This document shows, piece by piece, positions 27,291-35,400 of a DNA stretch of 64,000 nt (its first letter is position 1; each line of letters starts with the position of its first letter). The notes below the pieces were generated by a model. The model ran no database searches, was not told the origin of the DNA, and worked only from the letters and a program-made list of their open reading frames with translations. This stretch comes from Selenomonas sp. TAMA-11512 (GTDB lineage: Bacteria; Bacillota; Negativicutes; Selenomonadales; Selenomonadaceae). The position numbers and the translations under genes were made by a program. The stretch is taken from positions 2,216,501-2,280,500 of the forward strand of contig NZ_AP029018.1 of NCBI RefSeq assembly GCF_037076525.1. The letters run 5' to 3'.

Positions 27291-27314
27291 TTTTTGACAG
27301 CCTTTTTGACAGCC
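27291..27314. repeat. Tandem pair of 12-bp repeats next to tRNA-Leu
   Basis: TTTTTGACAGCC occurs twice without a gap (27291-27302, 27303-27314). It lies between the tRNA terminator and the first phage gene, where integrase arm-binding sites would be expected, but no such role is shown. Confidence 0.7.
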
Positions 27315-27402
27315 TTACGAATTTTCTTTACATTCAGCGGCTATCCTCAGAAACCAATTGAGCTCTTTTTGCTCTGAAAAAACACAAAAACGGAAGACAA
27401 GA

Positions 27403-27433
27403 GAAAAGCCCCCGGAGCGGATGCCCCGAGGCT
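27403..27433 (-). terminator. Terminator closing the left end of the prophage transcript (after panT1)
   Basis: On the minus strand AGCCTCGGGGC and GCTCCGGGGGCT form a long stem with one bulged G and an ATCC loop, followed by TTTTC. It ends transcription from the panA1-panT1 pair before the tRNA. Confidence 0.75.
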
Positions 27434-27466
27434 GTCTAAATCATTGCGACTCTTCCGCCGTCTTTC

Positions 27467-27916
27467 TCAAAAGAATACATGATCAGGATCAAACCACAGG
27501 ACGCAGAACATTCCTCCATCGACGATGCCAATAAGGCGTTCCCTCCCCGATAGGCGCAAAGAAAAGACTTTTTCATATCTCTCCATATAACCTTTCTCGA
27601 TAAAGGCGCGACCTTCCTCTTTCGGCAGTTTGTTGCCCATAATGAAATGATGATTGTTCCCGTTACCTTTCGACTTGCCGCCGCTTGCGTCGAGTATTTC
27701 CTGCCATACCATACTTTCGAAATCTTTCAGTTTCGCTATGATACGATCGTGGAAGTCTTGTATCGTCGTTACACTCTTCCATCCCTTGTGTTCCCAAAAG
27801 CATTGAGAGAATTTCCAACGGAATGGTTTATCGTTGAGTTTTGTACCTTCTTTTTCGGGCTTATTGGAAAAGGGCGGGCATGTCGCCCGCCCCTGCTTCT
27901 TACCAGTGTTCCGCAT
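27467..27916 (-). CDS. Candidate toxin/effector of Panacea pair 1 (small RelE-like protein)
   Basis: This 149-aa basic protein overlaps the end of the Panacea gene by 17 bases. After a low-complexity first 25 residues come WKFSQCFWEHKGWKSV, a central helical part and a C-terminal beta-rich LSGRERLIGIVDGGMFCVLWFDPDHVFF. The pattern RLxGIxDGxxxxVLWxDPDH is found in a family of small proteins and resembles RelE/ParE-fold strands, but the family assignment is inference. The antitoxin-first order and overlap match PanTA loci. The first ~20 codons contain a terminator-like hairpin, and the ribosome site (GGA six bases upstream) is weak, so low expression relative to the antitoxin is expected. Without a recognised domain the toxin role is a proposal. 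Confidence 0.65.
   Translation of the reverse strand: MRNTGKKQGRATCPPFSNKPEKEGTKLNDKPFRWKFSQCFWEHKGWKSVTTIQDFHDRIIAKLKDFESMVWQEILDASGGKSKGNGNNHHFIMGNKLPKEEGRAFIEKGYMERYEKVFSLRLSGRERLIGIVDGGMFCVLWFDPDHVFF
27868..27892 (-). terminator. Terminator-like hairpin inside the start of the panT1 ORF
   Basis: GGGCGGGC (27885-27892 on the minus strand reading) and GCCCGCCC form a perfect 8-bp GC stem with a five-base loop and are followed by TTTT. It begins eight bases after the panA1 stop and lies within codons ~9-17 of the effector ORF. It would let most transcripts end after the antitoxin. Confidence 0.65.
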
Positions 27917-28346
27917 AATATTCCATCATCGACTCTTTTGAAATGATTGCGTCACTGTTCTTCGTGTCTGGGATTCCTCCTCGTGCGTCCTTCCACGGGG
28001 CTTCTCCATGCGTCATGCAGCTGAGCTGATACGGCGTTACGTCGATAAGCGAGCGCACGACTGCATCAATCGTTTCTTTCTGGTCATCTGTCAAAGCAGA
28101 CGGCGAAACTAGATAAGGTTCGAGAAATGTGCTGTCGTCGAGCATGAATTTCCCTTTATGTGCGTTGTATAGTTCACGACAAACAGGGCCTTTGCGCCAA
28201 GCTTCAAAGTCGTCCTCAAACAGAGGAATATCATCCCATACTAAGGACATTGCCTGTGAATAAAAAATTAACTTCTGTAGTTTCATTGCAGACATAGAAC
28301 CGTATTTATCTAAAATATACTTTGCTACATCGTACACTGTCGCCAT
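27900..28346 (-). CDS. panA: Panacea-domain (DUF4065/SocA-like) antitoxin, pair 1
   Basis: This 148-aa protein has the full Panacea signature: VAKYILDKYGSMSAMKLQKL, IFYSQAMSLVWDDIPLFED, DFEAWRKGPVCRELYNAH and a late LSCMTHGEAPWKDAR. Panacea proteins neutralise structurally unrelated toxins, and some (SocA) act as adaptors for proteolysis. The ATG at 28346 has GGGGTGA five bases upstream. It has its own consensus promoter and precedes the putative effector. Independent transcription within the lysogen is consistent with a moron. Confidence 0.9.
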   Translation of the reverse strand: MATVYDVAKYILDKYGSMSAMKLQKLIFYSQAMSLVWDDIPLFEDDFEAWRKGPVCRELYNAHKGKFMLDDSTFLEPYLVSPSALTDDQKETIDAVVRSLIDVTPYQLSCMTHGEAPWKDARGGIPDTKNSDAIISKESMMEYYAEHW

Positions 28347-28399
28347 ATTACTCACCCCACCCACAGGAGTCGTCCTAAAATTTCATATCTTACACCTCT

Positions 28400-28429
28400 A
28401 TAATAATGTATTATTTACCTTATTGTCAA
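28400..28429 (-). promoter_or_regulatory. Promoter of the panA1-panT1 pair
   Basis: TTGACA (28424-28429) and TATTAT (28400-28405) on the minus strand are separated by an 18-bp AT-rich spacer, about 50 bp upstream of panA1. The upstream phage gene ends in a terminator at 28487-28527, so this pair is a separate transcription unit. Confidence 0.72.
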
Positions 28430-28443
28430 CTCATTTCCTGCAC

Positions 28444-28486
28444 TTATCAACACTATATTAACAGGGTTATCAACATCTTATCCACT
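28444..28486 (+). promoter_or_regulatory. Cluster of three DnaA-box-like 9-mers
   Basis: TTATCAACA (28444-28452), TTATCAACA (28467-28475) and TTATCCACT (28478-28486) lie in one orientation; the last two are spaced exactly 11 bp, one helical turn. Each differs from TTATCCACA by one base. They sit directly upstream of the panA1 promoter in AT-rich DNA. Confidence 0.5.
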
Positions 28487-28527
28487 AAAAAATGCTCTAC
28501 ACTACGCACTATCGCGTAATGTAGAGC
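28487..28527 (-). terminator. Strong terminator ending the phage late/lysis transcript
   Basis: A 14-bp stem (GCTCTACATTACGC and GCGTAGTGTAGAGC on the minus strand, one wobble pair) with a six-base loop is followed by six T (28487-28492 on the plus strand are A). It separates the lysis genes from the Panacea pair. Confidence 0.92.
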
Positions 28528-28539
28528 CTTTTACTTTGT

Positions 28540-28827
28540 CTATTTCGTGACTGTCGGCGTCAGCGACTTTTCAAGCACTAACTTGATGCCCCACACCGCA
28601 CCTTGCAGGACCATCGGCAGGACAAACGCATCGCGCAAGTAGCACCAGCCGCTTTCCGTTTTTGCTTGCTCTTTCGTCTTGCCAACGAACTTATCAACGA
28701 CAACCTCGACGAACGGAATGCCTTCGTTGAGTATCGTGCGCGTGACACGCTGCTTGACTTCTTCTGTCACATTCTCGACATTGAGTTCTTTGACGATTGC
28801 GTCCCTGACGTCTGTCCACTTGCTCAT
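28540..28827 (-). CDS. Small phage protein of unknown function after the endolysin
   Basis: This 95-aa protein starts MSKWTDVRDAIVKELN behind GAAAGGAGA, has a charged helical N-terminal half and a moderately hydrophobic C-terminal stretch (FVLPMVLQGAVWGIKLVLE). I do not recognise a family. As the last gene of the lysis block it might assist release, for example as an accessory holin, but the hydrophobic segment is short. It is followed by a strong terminator. Confidence 0.7.
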   Translation of the reverse strand: MSKWTDVRDAIVKELNVENVTEEVKQRVTRTILNEGIPFVEVVVDKFVGKTKEQAKTESGWCYLRDAFVLPMVLQGAVWGIKLVLEKSLTPTVTK

Positions 28828-28896
28828 TTTATAAAATCTCCTTTCAGAAAGTGAAATGTATTTGAGTTTTCGATTTAATATTTCACTTTTATTTCA

Positions 28897-29424
28897 CTAA
28901 ATCATCTGCTCATAATCCGTTATCCCTCTCGCGACAGCCCTCGCAAATTCATCCTGCCGCTCTCTCAGCAGTGCTGCGTCGCCGGCATTATCAATAAACG
29001 CCAGTTCGACAAGCACCGCGGGCATATCCGTGCTTTTCAGCACCCAGAGATCCTTACGTGCTTTCAGACCGCGATCGACTGTTCCGAGGCTATCGACGAT
29101 CTGCCGTTGAATGCAGTCCCCAAGCTTCCTGCCAGCGTCGCTCCCGGGATACACGAGTACCTCCGTACCCTTTGCATTCCCGTTGAATGCGTTGCAATGG
29201 ATGCTGACGAAAATGTCCGCTCCGCTCGCGTTGGCCACACTCGTGATTGTATAGAGGTCGTCATCCTGCATGTTGCCGACGACTTCCACGCCCGCCGCTG
29301 TGAGATAGTGCTCTACGAGGTCAGCGACACTCTTTGCTACGTCGCACTCTCGGAGTCCGCAGCCGCATGCTCCGGGATCCGGAATCCCGTTCGGCGCATG
29401 GCCGGGATTTAAAAACACTTTCAT
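28897..29424 (-). CDS. N-acetylmuramoyl-L-alanine amidase (Amidase_3 endolysin)
   Basis: This 175-aa zinc amidase cleaves the bond between MurNAc and the stem peptide. Zinc ligands are visible as His9 (NPGH), Glu26 (LRECD) and His76 (SIHCNA), with the catalytic Glu in VLVELAFIDN. The ATG at 29424 is preceded by the near-perfect AAAGGAGGTGA, so the longer in-frame ORF (to 29553) is not the protein. No separate cell-wall-binding domain is present, as is common for phages of diderm hosts. No signal peptide is seen, so a holin is needed for export. Confidence 0.93.
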   Translation of the reverse strand: MKVFLNPGHAPNGIPDPGACGCGLRECDVAKSVADLVEHYLTAAGVEVVGNMQDDDLYTITSVANASGADIFVSIHCNAFNGNAKGTEVLVYPGSDAGRKLGDCIQRQIVDSLGTVDRGLKARKDLWVLKSTDMPAVLVELAFIDNAGDAALLRERQDEFARAVARGITDYEQMI

Positions 29425-29429
29425 TCTCT

Positions 29430-29567
29430 TCACCTCCTTTCCGGTCTGCACTTTTTCAAGTGCTCTTCCATTGCTCTGAGCTCCGGCACGAAGAATCCCG
29501 TTCTCGTTGCAATTGCCAAAAATGCGTAGTACTTCGACCAGAGCTCGCACCACTCAAGATTTGTCAT
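29430..29567 (-). CDS. 45-aa phage protein between holin and endolysin
   Basis: The reading frame MTNLEWCELWSKYYAF... runs to a TGA that overlaps the endolysin's Shine-Dalgarno (AGGAGGTGA). Its start lies inside the last codons of the holin gene. It has a Trp/Tyr-rich N-terminus and an amphipathic, basic C-terminus with no clear membrane segment or lipobox. I recognise no family; its place suggests a lysis accessory role. Length and composition resemble short phage proteins such as XkdX, but motifs do not match well. Confidence 0.65.
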   Translation of the reverse strand: MTNLEWCELWSKYYAFLAIATRTGFFVPELRAMEEHLKKCRPERR

Positions 29568-30027
29568 TTCCCCGCTCTCCTTTTTCGTTCTTGAGCTGTT
29601 CTAATGTATCGCATAGCTTCTGCGGCACCGGAACGCCGGAGTTTGCCGCGTTCTCGATAATTGATAGTCCTTCATTCCCGATATAGAACCAGACGATCAT
29701 CGTATGTACTGCCGATGTTCCCATTGCCGTGTCGATATAGTGCGCCAGTGCCACAATGCACAGAATAGACACCTTGCGTACAATGCCCAGTGCCCCCACT
29801 CGGCTACTTGGTCCCCTTTTGCTGTTAGGGTGTTTCCTCTTGTAGCGGTATGCTGCGAGGACGCCCGTCACATAGTCGATCGCCATCGCGACAAGCAGAG
29901 TCTCTACAAGATTATTCCACCCGAGCAAATGCCCTGCGATTCCGCCTGCGACGGAACACACCGCCCCCCATACCATCTGCATTTCCGTCGGGATCATTCC
30001 TTTTAAAAAAATCAATGCATCCTGCAT
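29554..30027 (-). CDS. Phage holin, TcdE/Holin_4 family
   Basis: This 157-aa protein has three to four hydrophobic helices: VWGAVCSVAGGIAGHLLG, VETLLVAMAIDYVTGVLAAY, VSILCIVALAHYI and an amphipathic last one, with the family pattern AIDYVTGVLAAYRYKRKHPNSKRG and IGNEGLSIIENAANSGVPVP. It permeabilises the inner membrane to release the amidase. The ATG at 30027 follows AAAGGAGA. The C-terminus overlaps the 45-aa ORF. Confidence 0.93.
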   Translation of the reverse strand: MQDALIFLKGMIPTEMQMVWGAVCSVAGGIAGHLLGWNNLVETLLVAMAIDYVTGVLAAYRYKRKHPNSKRGPSSRVGALGIVRKVSILCIVALAHYIDTAMGTSAVHTMIVWFYIGNEGLSIIENAANSGVPVPQKLCDTLEQLKNEKGERGNDKS

Positions 30028-30052
30028 ATGATCTCCTTTCCTCCGCCTTTCA

Positions 30053-30211
30053 TTATCCTTCGGCGTGTTCCGCAAGATGCATCGCAACATCTTCCCGGTA
30101 GATTGCCGGGACGACTTTCTGCCCCTCCGTTTTCTCCTCTTCGCTGTTCGCATATCTCCCCAGCCGGATGAGCTCTGCATAGATCGGAATCATAAACGGC
30201 TGCTTTTTCAT
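30053..30211 (-). CDS. 52-aa phage protein upstream of the holin (CD1375-like)
   Basis: The ORF MKKQPFMIPIYAELIRLGRY... ends 25 bases before the holin start and overlaps the preceding gene's stop by four bases. It has a good AGGAGGTG ribosome site. Its form (short, YAELIRxG followed by VPAIYREDVAMHLAE) is like the small CD1375-type proteins found between tail and holin genes in clostridial phages. The function is unknown. Confidence 0.75.
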   Translation of the reverse strand: MKKQPFMIPIYAELIRLGRYANSEEEKTEGQKVVPAIYREDVAMHLAEHAEG

Positions 30212-30543
30212 GCCTGTACACCTCCTTTCTGTGCCGACTCTATTCGTTCAACAGCTTCGTAAAGCCCGGCTACCGCTTCCAGTATTGACGCGTTTATATC
30301 TTCTGTTTTTGTATCTTCCGCCGATGTGTTGAGCACGTTGTCCGGCGGTGCGGAGACCGGCTTCCCAGACTCGCCGTCTCGAATGTAGCCGGTGCCATTT
30401 TCGCCCATGCCGTGCATTCCTACATAATGCTCCCAGTCATCCGCTGAAATCTGAATATACCCTTCCTTTTTCGCACTGCCTTGGTACGAATCCAGCAGAT
30501 GCCCTGCGTCGTCAAACAATGCTTTGTATCCTGCCTTTGCCAT
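30208..30543 (-). CDS. Phage protein of unknown function downstream of the receptor-binding protein
   Basis: This 111-aa acidic protein begins MAKAGYKALFDDAGHLLDSY, includes IQISADDWEHYVGMHGMGENGTGYI and ends with a helix (AVAGLYEAVERIESAQ). Its place directly after the receptor-binding gene suggests a tail-fibre assembly or accessory protein, but no domain is recognised. The ribosome site is AAAAGGAG. It overlaps the 52-aa ORF by four bases. Confidence 0.78.
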   Translation of the reverse strand: MAKAGYKALFDDAGHLLDSYQGSAKKEGYIQISADDWEHYVGMHGMGENGTGYIRDGESGKPVSAPPDNVLNTSAEDTKTEDINASILEAVAGLYEAVERIESAQKGGVQA

Positions 30544-30555
30544 ATTTTTCTCCTT

Positions 30556-31713
30556 TTAATTATCCGCGTACTTTGCGAGGCGCAGCCCGAGGTACGTAAG
30601 TGAGACCGTCGCGGCATAGTTCACAGCGAACGAGAACGGACCGCAGTACGTACCGTGTCCAAAACAGTCGCTCTGATGCAGCACGCTATTTGCCGCCGCC
30701 CACGCGTAATCCGCATATGTCGCGTTAACTTCCACAGCATCGGCAGTTACGGGAATAAAGACGTCTGCAAGGTCGTACGCTTCGCCTTTCGCTACGGATA
30801 CGTCCGTTATCCATCCGGCAGCTACAGTTACGTTTGTTTGCACGTATGTGCCGTCGCACGCGTTTGAGAATATCTGCGCTTTCCCCTCCGCGTCTGTTTT
30901 GAAACCGTCTGTGTGTTCCCATACGTTTCCCCACCACTCGGATAGACCGCGCCACTTCGCGTTGGACGTCCCCGTTGCGACTATCGTGCTCTGTGAACCG
31001 TTTCCGATTTCCGCTTGCATGTCTGTCGTCGCATACTCTATGAGCATGAGAAGCGAGATTGCCGCTCTCTCGTAGATTGTCTGCAAGTGCCATCCGCGTT
31101 TGTTCGGATCATTTGCATTTGTATTTCGCGCCGTGCAGCTGTTGATCGCACTTGCCAGCCCGCCGACGCTCACCCACGGTGTCTTCCCTGCCGCGCTTCC
31201 CGCTGCGCTGTCCGCGTTGTACGCTTCATACGCGCCGATGTAGAAGCAGCTCTTTTCTTCACCATTTCTGATAAACGCAGGATGCAAATGGTATCCCTCG
31301 CGCGGCTCTTTACTGATCCAGCGGCACTTGTTCTCGTACTTGTGATAGAACTTCGGAATCTTCACCATCGCCTGCCCGTCAAATGTAACCGCCTCTATCG
31401 CGTTCCACGGATAGAGCTCGTCAAAGTTTGGCCGTGGGATCATCCGGCCGGCTTTGTTGATGTGCAGCCATATGCCTGACTTCAAGCCCTCTTTCGCGAG
31501 CATGACGCCGACGACATCTTTTGCATCTTCTTTGAGTTCGTTGATGCTCTCATTAAGCGCATTCGTCTGCGCCGTGTTGAGTTCGTCAACCTCGGTCTTC
31601 GTGTACGTGTTTTCTGCGTGTACTTCTCCGAAGTATCCGGCCTTCCATTTCTTTTTCTTTGTTCCGATTGTTCCTTCGTCCATCGCACGCGGTACATAGT
31701 TTCTCGTCGCCAT
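30556..31713 (-). CDS. Receptor-binding protein with C-type-lectin (Mtd/FGE-like) variable-type domain
   Basis: This 385-aa protein has an N-terminal virion-attachment part with a coiled coil (residues ~35-75) and a C-terminal formylglycine-generating-enzyme/C-type-lectin fold: MVKIPKFYHKY, GLSEWWGNVWEHTDGF and a terminal block WAAANSVLHQSDCFGHGTYCG...YLGLRLAKYADN. That last block has the layout of the variable region of diversity-generating-retroelement (DGR) target proteins such as BPP-1 Mtd. The head genes of this phage are also BPP-1-like. No reverse transcriptase or template repeat is in the window, so diversification is unproven. Confidence 0.82.
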   Translation of the reverse strand: MATRNYVPRAMDEGTIGTKKKKWKAGYFGEVHAENTYTKTEVDELNTAQTNALNESINELKEDAKDVVGVMLAKEGLKSGIWLHINKAGRMIPRPNFDELYPWNAIEAVTFDGQAMVKIPKFYHKYENKCRWISKEPREGYHLHPAFIRNGEEKSCFYIGAYEAYNADSAAGSAAGKTPWVSVGGLASAINSCTARNTNANDPNKRGWHLQTIYERAAISLLMLIEYATTDMQAEIGNGSQSTIVATGTSNAKWRGLSEWWGNVWEHTDGFKTDAEGKAQIFSNACDGTYVQTNVTVAAGWITDVSVAKGEAYDLADVFIPVTADAVEVNATYADYAWAAANSVLHQSDCFGHGTYCGPFSFAVNYAATVSLTYLGLRLAKYADN

Positions 31714-31724
31714 TCTCTTCCTCC

Positions 31725-32435
31725 TTATTCCTTCGGCATGATATCGCCGTTCTCGTCGAGCTCGTAGTTGACATCGTAAATCGGCTCTTCGCTCGGCATA
31801 ATGTCGCCGTTTATGTCTACTTCGAAGAAGTCGATTTTAGCGACATTGATTGCATCAGTCACCTTCTTCACGTACTCGAGCAGCTTCGTCTCCGCTTCCA
31901 CAGCGTCTCGCAGTTCTTTCGATGTCGCAAGCGCTTCTGCCGCCGTATTCGCGGCGCCCTCCACTTTTTCCGACGCGCTCTCTGCACGTCTGGCAAACAT
32001 TTCCGCGTCTTCGCTCCCGCGCTTCAGGCGCTCGAAGAGCTCATCCGGAGAAGTCTCACTGACATAAGTTGTCTTGATACACCGTTCCAGTGCTTCCTCC
32101 TGCTCCTGCGTTATCTGCGTCAGCTTGTCCAACGAAGCTTCTATGGTCTCTGGCCACGCACCGCCTTGATTCGTGAGGTCGGCAAGCTGAGTCTTTTCCG
32201 TTACCCGATAGATTGTGATCATCTCTCCCACAGCAAGCGCCGGAGCCTCATTGAACTTGGGGTAGGTTAAGGTCAATGCGCCGGTATCTACCGTAAAATC
32301 GGTCTGAGCAATGACCGTGTCCTCTCCAAGCACAGCATAAATCTGATTTTTGTCTGTAAAGGCAAAGGTGATGGGGAAGGTCCTTGTAAGGCCGTTCCCG
32401 TTATACGTAGCCTTTACCTTAAGATTACTTATCAT
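31725..32435 (-). CDS. Tail-fibre/tailspike adaptor (T7 gp17 N-terminal-like)
   Basis: This 236-aa protein has the podoviral fibre-anchoring domain (GNGLTRTFPITFAF, TDFTVDTGALTLTYP, ITIYRVTEKTQLADLTNQGG, ETIEASLDKLTQITQEQEEALERCI; residues 10-120), then a long coiled coil (120-200) and a short C-terminal duplication of NGDIMP. It likely attaches the receptor-binding protein encoded next to the tail. It overlaps the giant protein gene by four bases. Confidence 0.82.
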   Translation of the reverse strand: MISNLKVKATYNGNGLTRTFPITFAFTDKNQIYAVLGEDTVIAQTDFTVDTGALTLTYPKFNEAPALAVGEMITIYRVTEKTQLADLTNQGGAWPETIEASLDKLTQITQEQEEALERCIKTTYVSETSPDELFERLKRGSEDAEMFARRAESASEKVEGAANTAAEALATSKELRDAVEAETKLLEYVKKVTDAINVAKIDFFEVDINGDIMPSEEPIYDVNYELDENGDIMPKE

Positions 32436-35400
32436 CGGCCACTCCTCCTTGAAATGAAGTCTGCAAGGGTAATGTCTCCTTTAGATATGGCGTCCCAGCA
32501 GTTTAGGGCCAGGGTGTTGATTTTCATTGGATAACCCACAAGCAGAGACGCAGTATCCGCTGTTTGTATGAGCGCTTTCCTTCCGGCATCCGGGTCACCG
32601 CCCTTTTTGATTAAGAAGTCGTACCATGCCGGTGGCGTTCCGAAGGTCTTTTCTATGGTCGTCTCTATAGGTGATAATTCATAGGAGCCGTATGTCCCGG
32701 CCATCTTGTTAAGGCCGTAGGATATGCCGCCGCCAACAATCGGAAACATCTGGAACGGGAAGGAAAGACCTGAAACAACACCGGACTTCACCGCCGATTC
32801 TTCCCTCTTTTTCGGATCCGGGTTCCGGTTATTGTTGAGCGCGTAGTTCATAATGCCTTCAATGGTCATCGGAATCACAAGCCCCATTACAATCATCCGG
32901 GTAAAAACCCGTGCCGCATCCATCGGTCGGCCATCCTCCATCTTGATTTGCGCCATTTTTGTATCAAACCAGATTCGATTGAACATGGAATTGAAGAAGG
33001 AATAGAAGGGCAGCATAAGCTTTGTTCCCTCACCGCCTCTCTGTATCTTAGACAATCCCGCCTTGCTGGTGTCCACACTTGAACGCCTTATCCAGCTGTC
33101 CGCTATCGTAGCTGCCTCCGTTTCACCCTTTCCTTCAGCGATTGCCTTAGAATACATGTGGATCCACATCGGATAATTGACCGCCATATCCGCCACCATA
33201 TCGCAGCAGAAGGCCGCCTTGACCAGCTTGTCCTTATCTATGCCAAGGACCGTATTCTTTTCAAACATGTGGTTGCGAAAGTCTGCCATATTCTGATCCA
33301 TGAAGGACGTCTTTTCCCGCATCATGGCAGACCGCGCATTTACAAAGTTAATCTTCTCCATGAAGTTACCGGTGTAAAATTCGCCCATACCCTTGATTAC
33401 GTTACCGGCTCCCATCTGCCAGCATGCAGTAACTACATTCTGAGGAAGATCAATTGCCAATGCCTTGACTCTAAAGCCCAGCATGGCCACAGACATTCTG
33501 GTGCGCAGCCACCGGGTTCCCTTCTCCAATACCGTCAGGCTTTCTCGCTGGTCCGCTGCAATATTAATCAGCCAGTCCTGCAGAGCCTTTGTCGTGCTGA
33601 CGCCGAAGCGGCTGTCAATTGCGGATATAAAATCCGGGTTCTTGATGATCTTATTAACATCGATGACCGGCTTGCGCATGGCCAGATCATAGTTTACGTT
33701 TTGAATATGATTGGTAAACGCTGACCAGTTCAAAAGAAGCGGCCGGTTGACGTGCGACACGCGCCCGCTGGTGTGCCCATGAGATGTCATAGCTGACGCC
33801 GTAGGATTAACCTTGAACAGCTGATTGGCCTCCTGCTGGTTCATGGTCACGATGGACTTTCCCGGGTCATACGCGATGGGGTAATATCCGCCCGACATGT
33901 CCATTATCACACCATCTTTGGTAAAGACCCTGAACGGAGTAGGCTCTACCATTTTCACGTCAAGTCCGGCGCAGTCGATTTCATGCTGTCTGATTTCCGG
34001 TGCATAGGTGTTGAGATAATCCCACACGCCCTGTACCAGTTTCCAGTGCTTTTCCTCCATCACAGAGAAGACCTGCATGGCCAGCTGATCTATCTGCTGA
34101 TTCTCCATCTCCGTCATTTTCATCCGTCGCTGCTCCGGACTCTTAAAGTAATACCGGAGCCTATCCCGGTTTCCTTCGTTGCCCCAGTTCATGGCCGCCA
34201 GAACGATCTCTTCCATGGTCAGATCATTCGGCAGGAAATCAAAGTGATGTTTTTCTCCCTTCATCTTCTCGATGGACTTGCGATCCCACCCCGCATCTCT
34301 TATCACTTTTTCAATGTCGGCGATGGACTTCCGGTTCCTGTGGTTCACGTCATCAAGGCCCCGAATGATAGGGTTGAAGATATACTTTATCGCCGGCCCC
34401 TGTTCCTCGCCCTTGTCGATAATTCTGAGCAGAGTCTCCGTCTTTACTAGAGAATTGATCGGGATGTCCACCAGCCGCCCCAAACGAGCCATCAGAGAAA
34501 GATCCTCCCGCCCCATCTCGGACTGGTTGGGATATCTATTTGTGAGTTCAATTGCCTTGCCTATGATGGCCTTGGTACGTTCTTTCATACTTGCCGTATC
34601 CGCATCCGACAGGGCGCGGTCCATCATCTTGCCGACATGCTGCAGGCTCTTGGCGCCGTCCTTAAGATCCCTGAACTCGTTGAGAGATAACCGGCTGTAG
34701 TGCTTTGCCTCACCCTTGACAATGCTTTCCGGAACAATTGGCACGAAGTAATTTTCTCTGCAGCTTTCAATAAACGCAGCCAAAGGAGCCGGCGCCGAAC
34801 CGTCCACCGGCGTGAGCGGCTCATGGCTTAATAGGCCATACTTCGCCAGCAGGTTATCTATTTGGACATTGAAGTTATGGTCAATACTCTTTTCGTTCAG
34901 GTTACGCTTGTTGATCTTACCAAAGAAGCGCATACCGACCTGAATTTCCTTTTCAGCTTTCATGGCCTGCATGGCCATAGCCCGCTGCAGGAGTTCTTCG
35001 TCCTTGAAAATAATAGCCAGGTCATAGTCGCCCTTGGCCATGGCACGAGTGGCCTTCTTGCCGGCCCTGGTTGCGGCCGCCAGCATTTGCCGCCACTTTC
35101 CCGCCTCAGCTATTCGCTGGTTGCCGATGGTTTCCTTGGCTATTTCCCTTGCTACCTTGGCCTTCAGCTTGCCTTGTTGAACCTCCGCGGCCTGCCGTCT
35201 GGTATCTCTGGCCTGTTTTTCCTGCGCCTTCGCTACCGCCTTATCCGTACGTTCCTGCGCTTCTCTCGCCTGCCGGGCCTTCTTACGGCCCTCAGCCATA
35301 GCCTCCGCAGTGGCCTTTTCATTCTTCGCTCGGAGCTCCTTCGCAGCATTCCTCAAAACCTCAGCCTCAATGCCAATAGCCTCCAGCGTCCTTTCACCGG

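Noticed and set aside
30053-31713. Complete diversity-generating retroelement
   Set aside because: No reverse-transcriptase ORF and no template repeat could be found by eye in the window; only the receptor protein's variable-type domain is supported.
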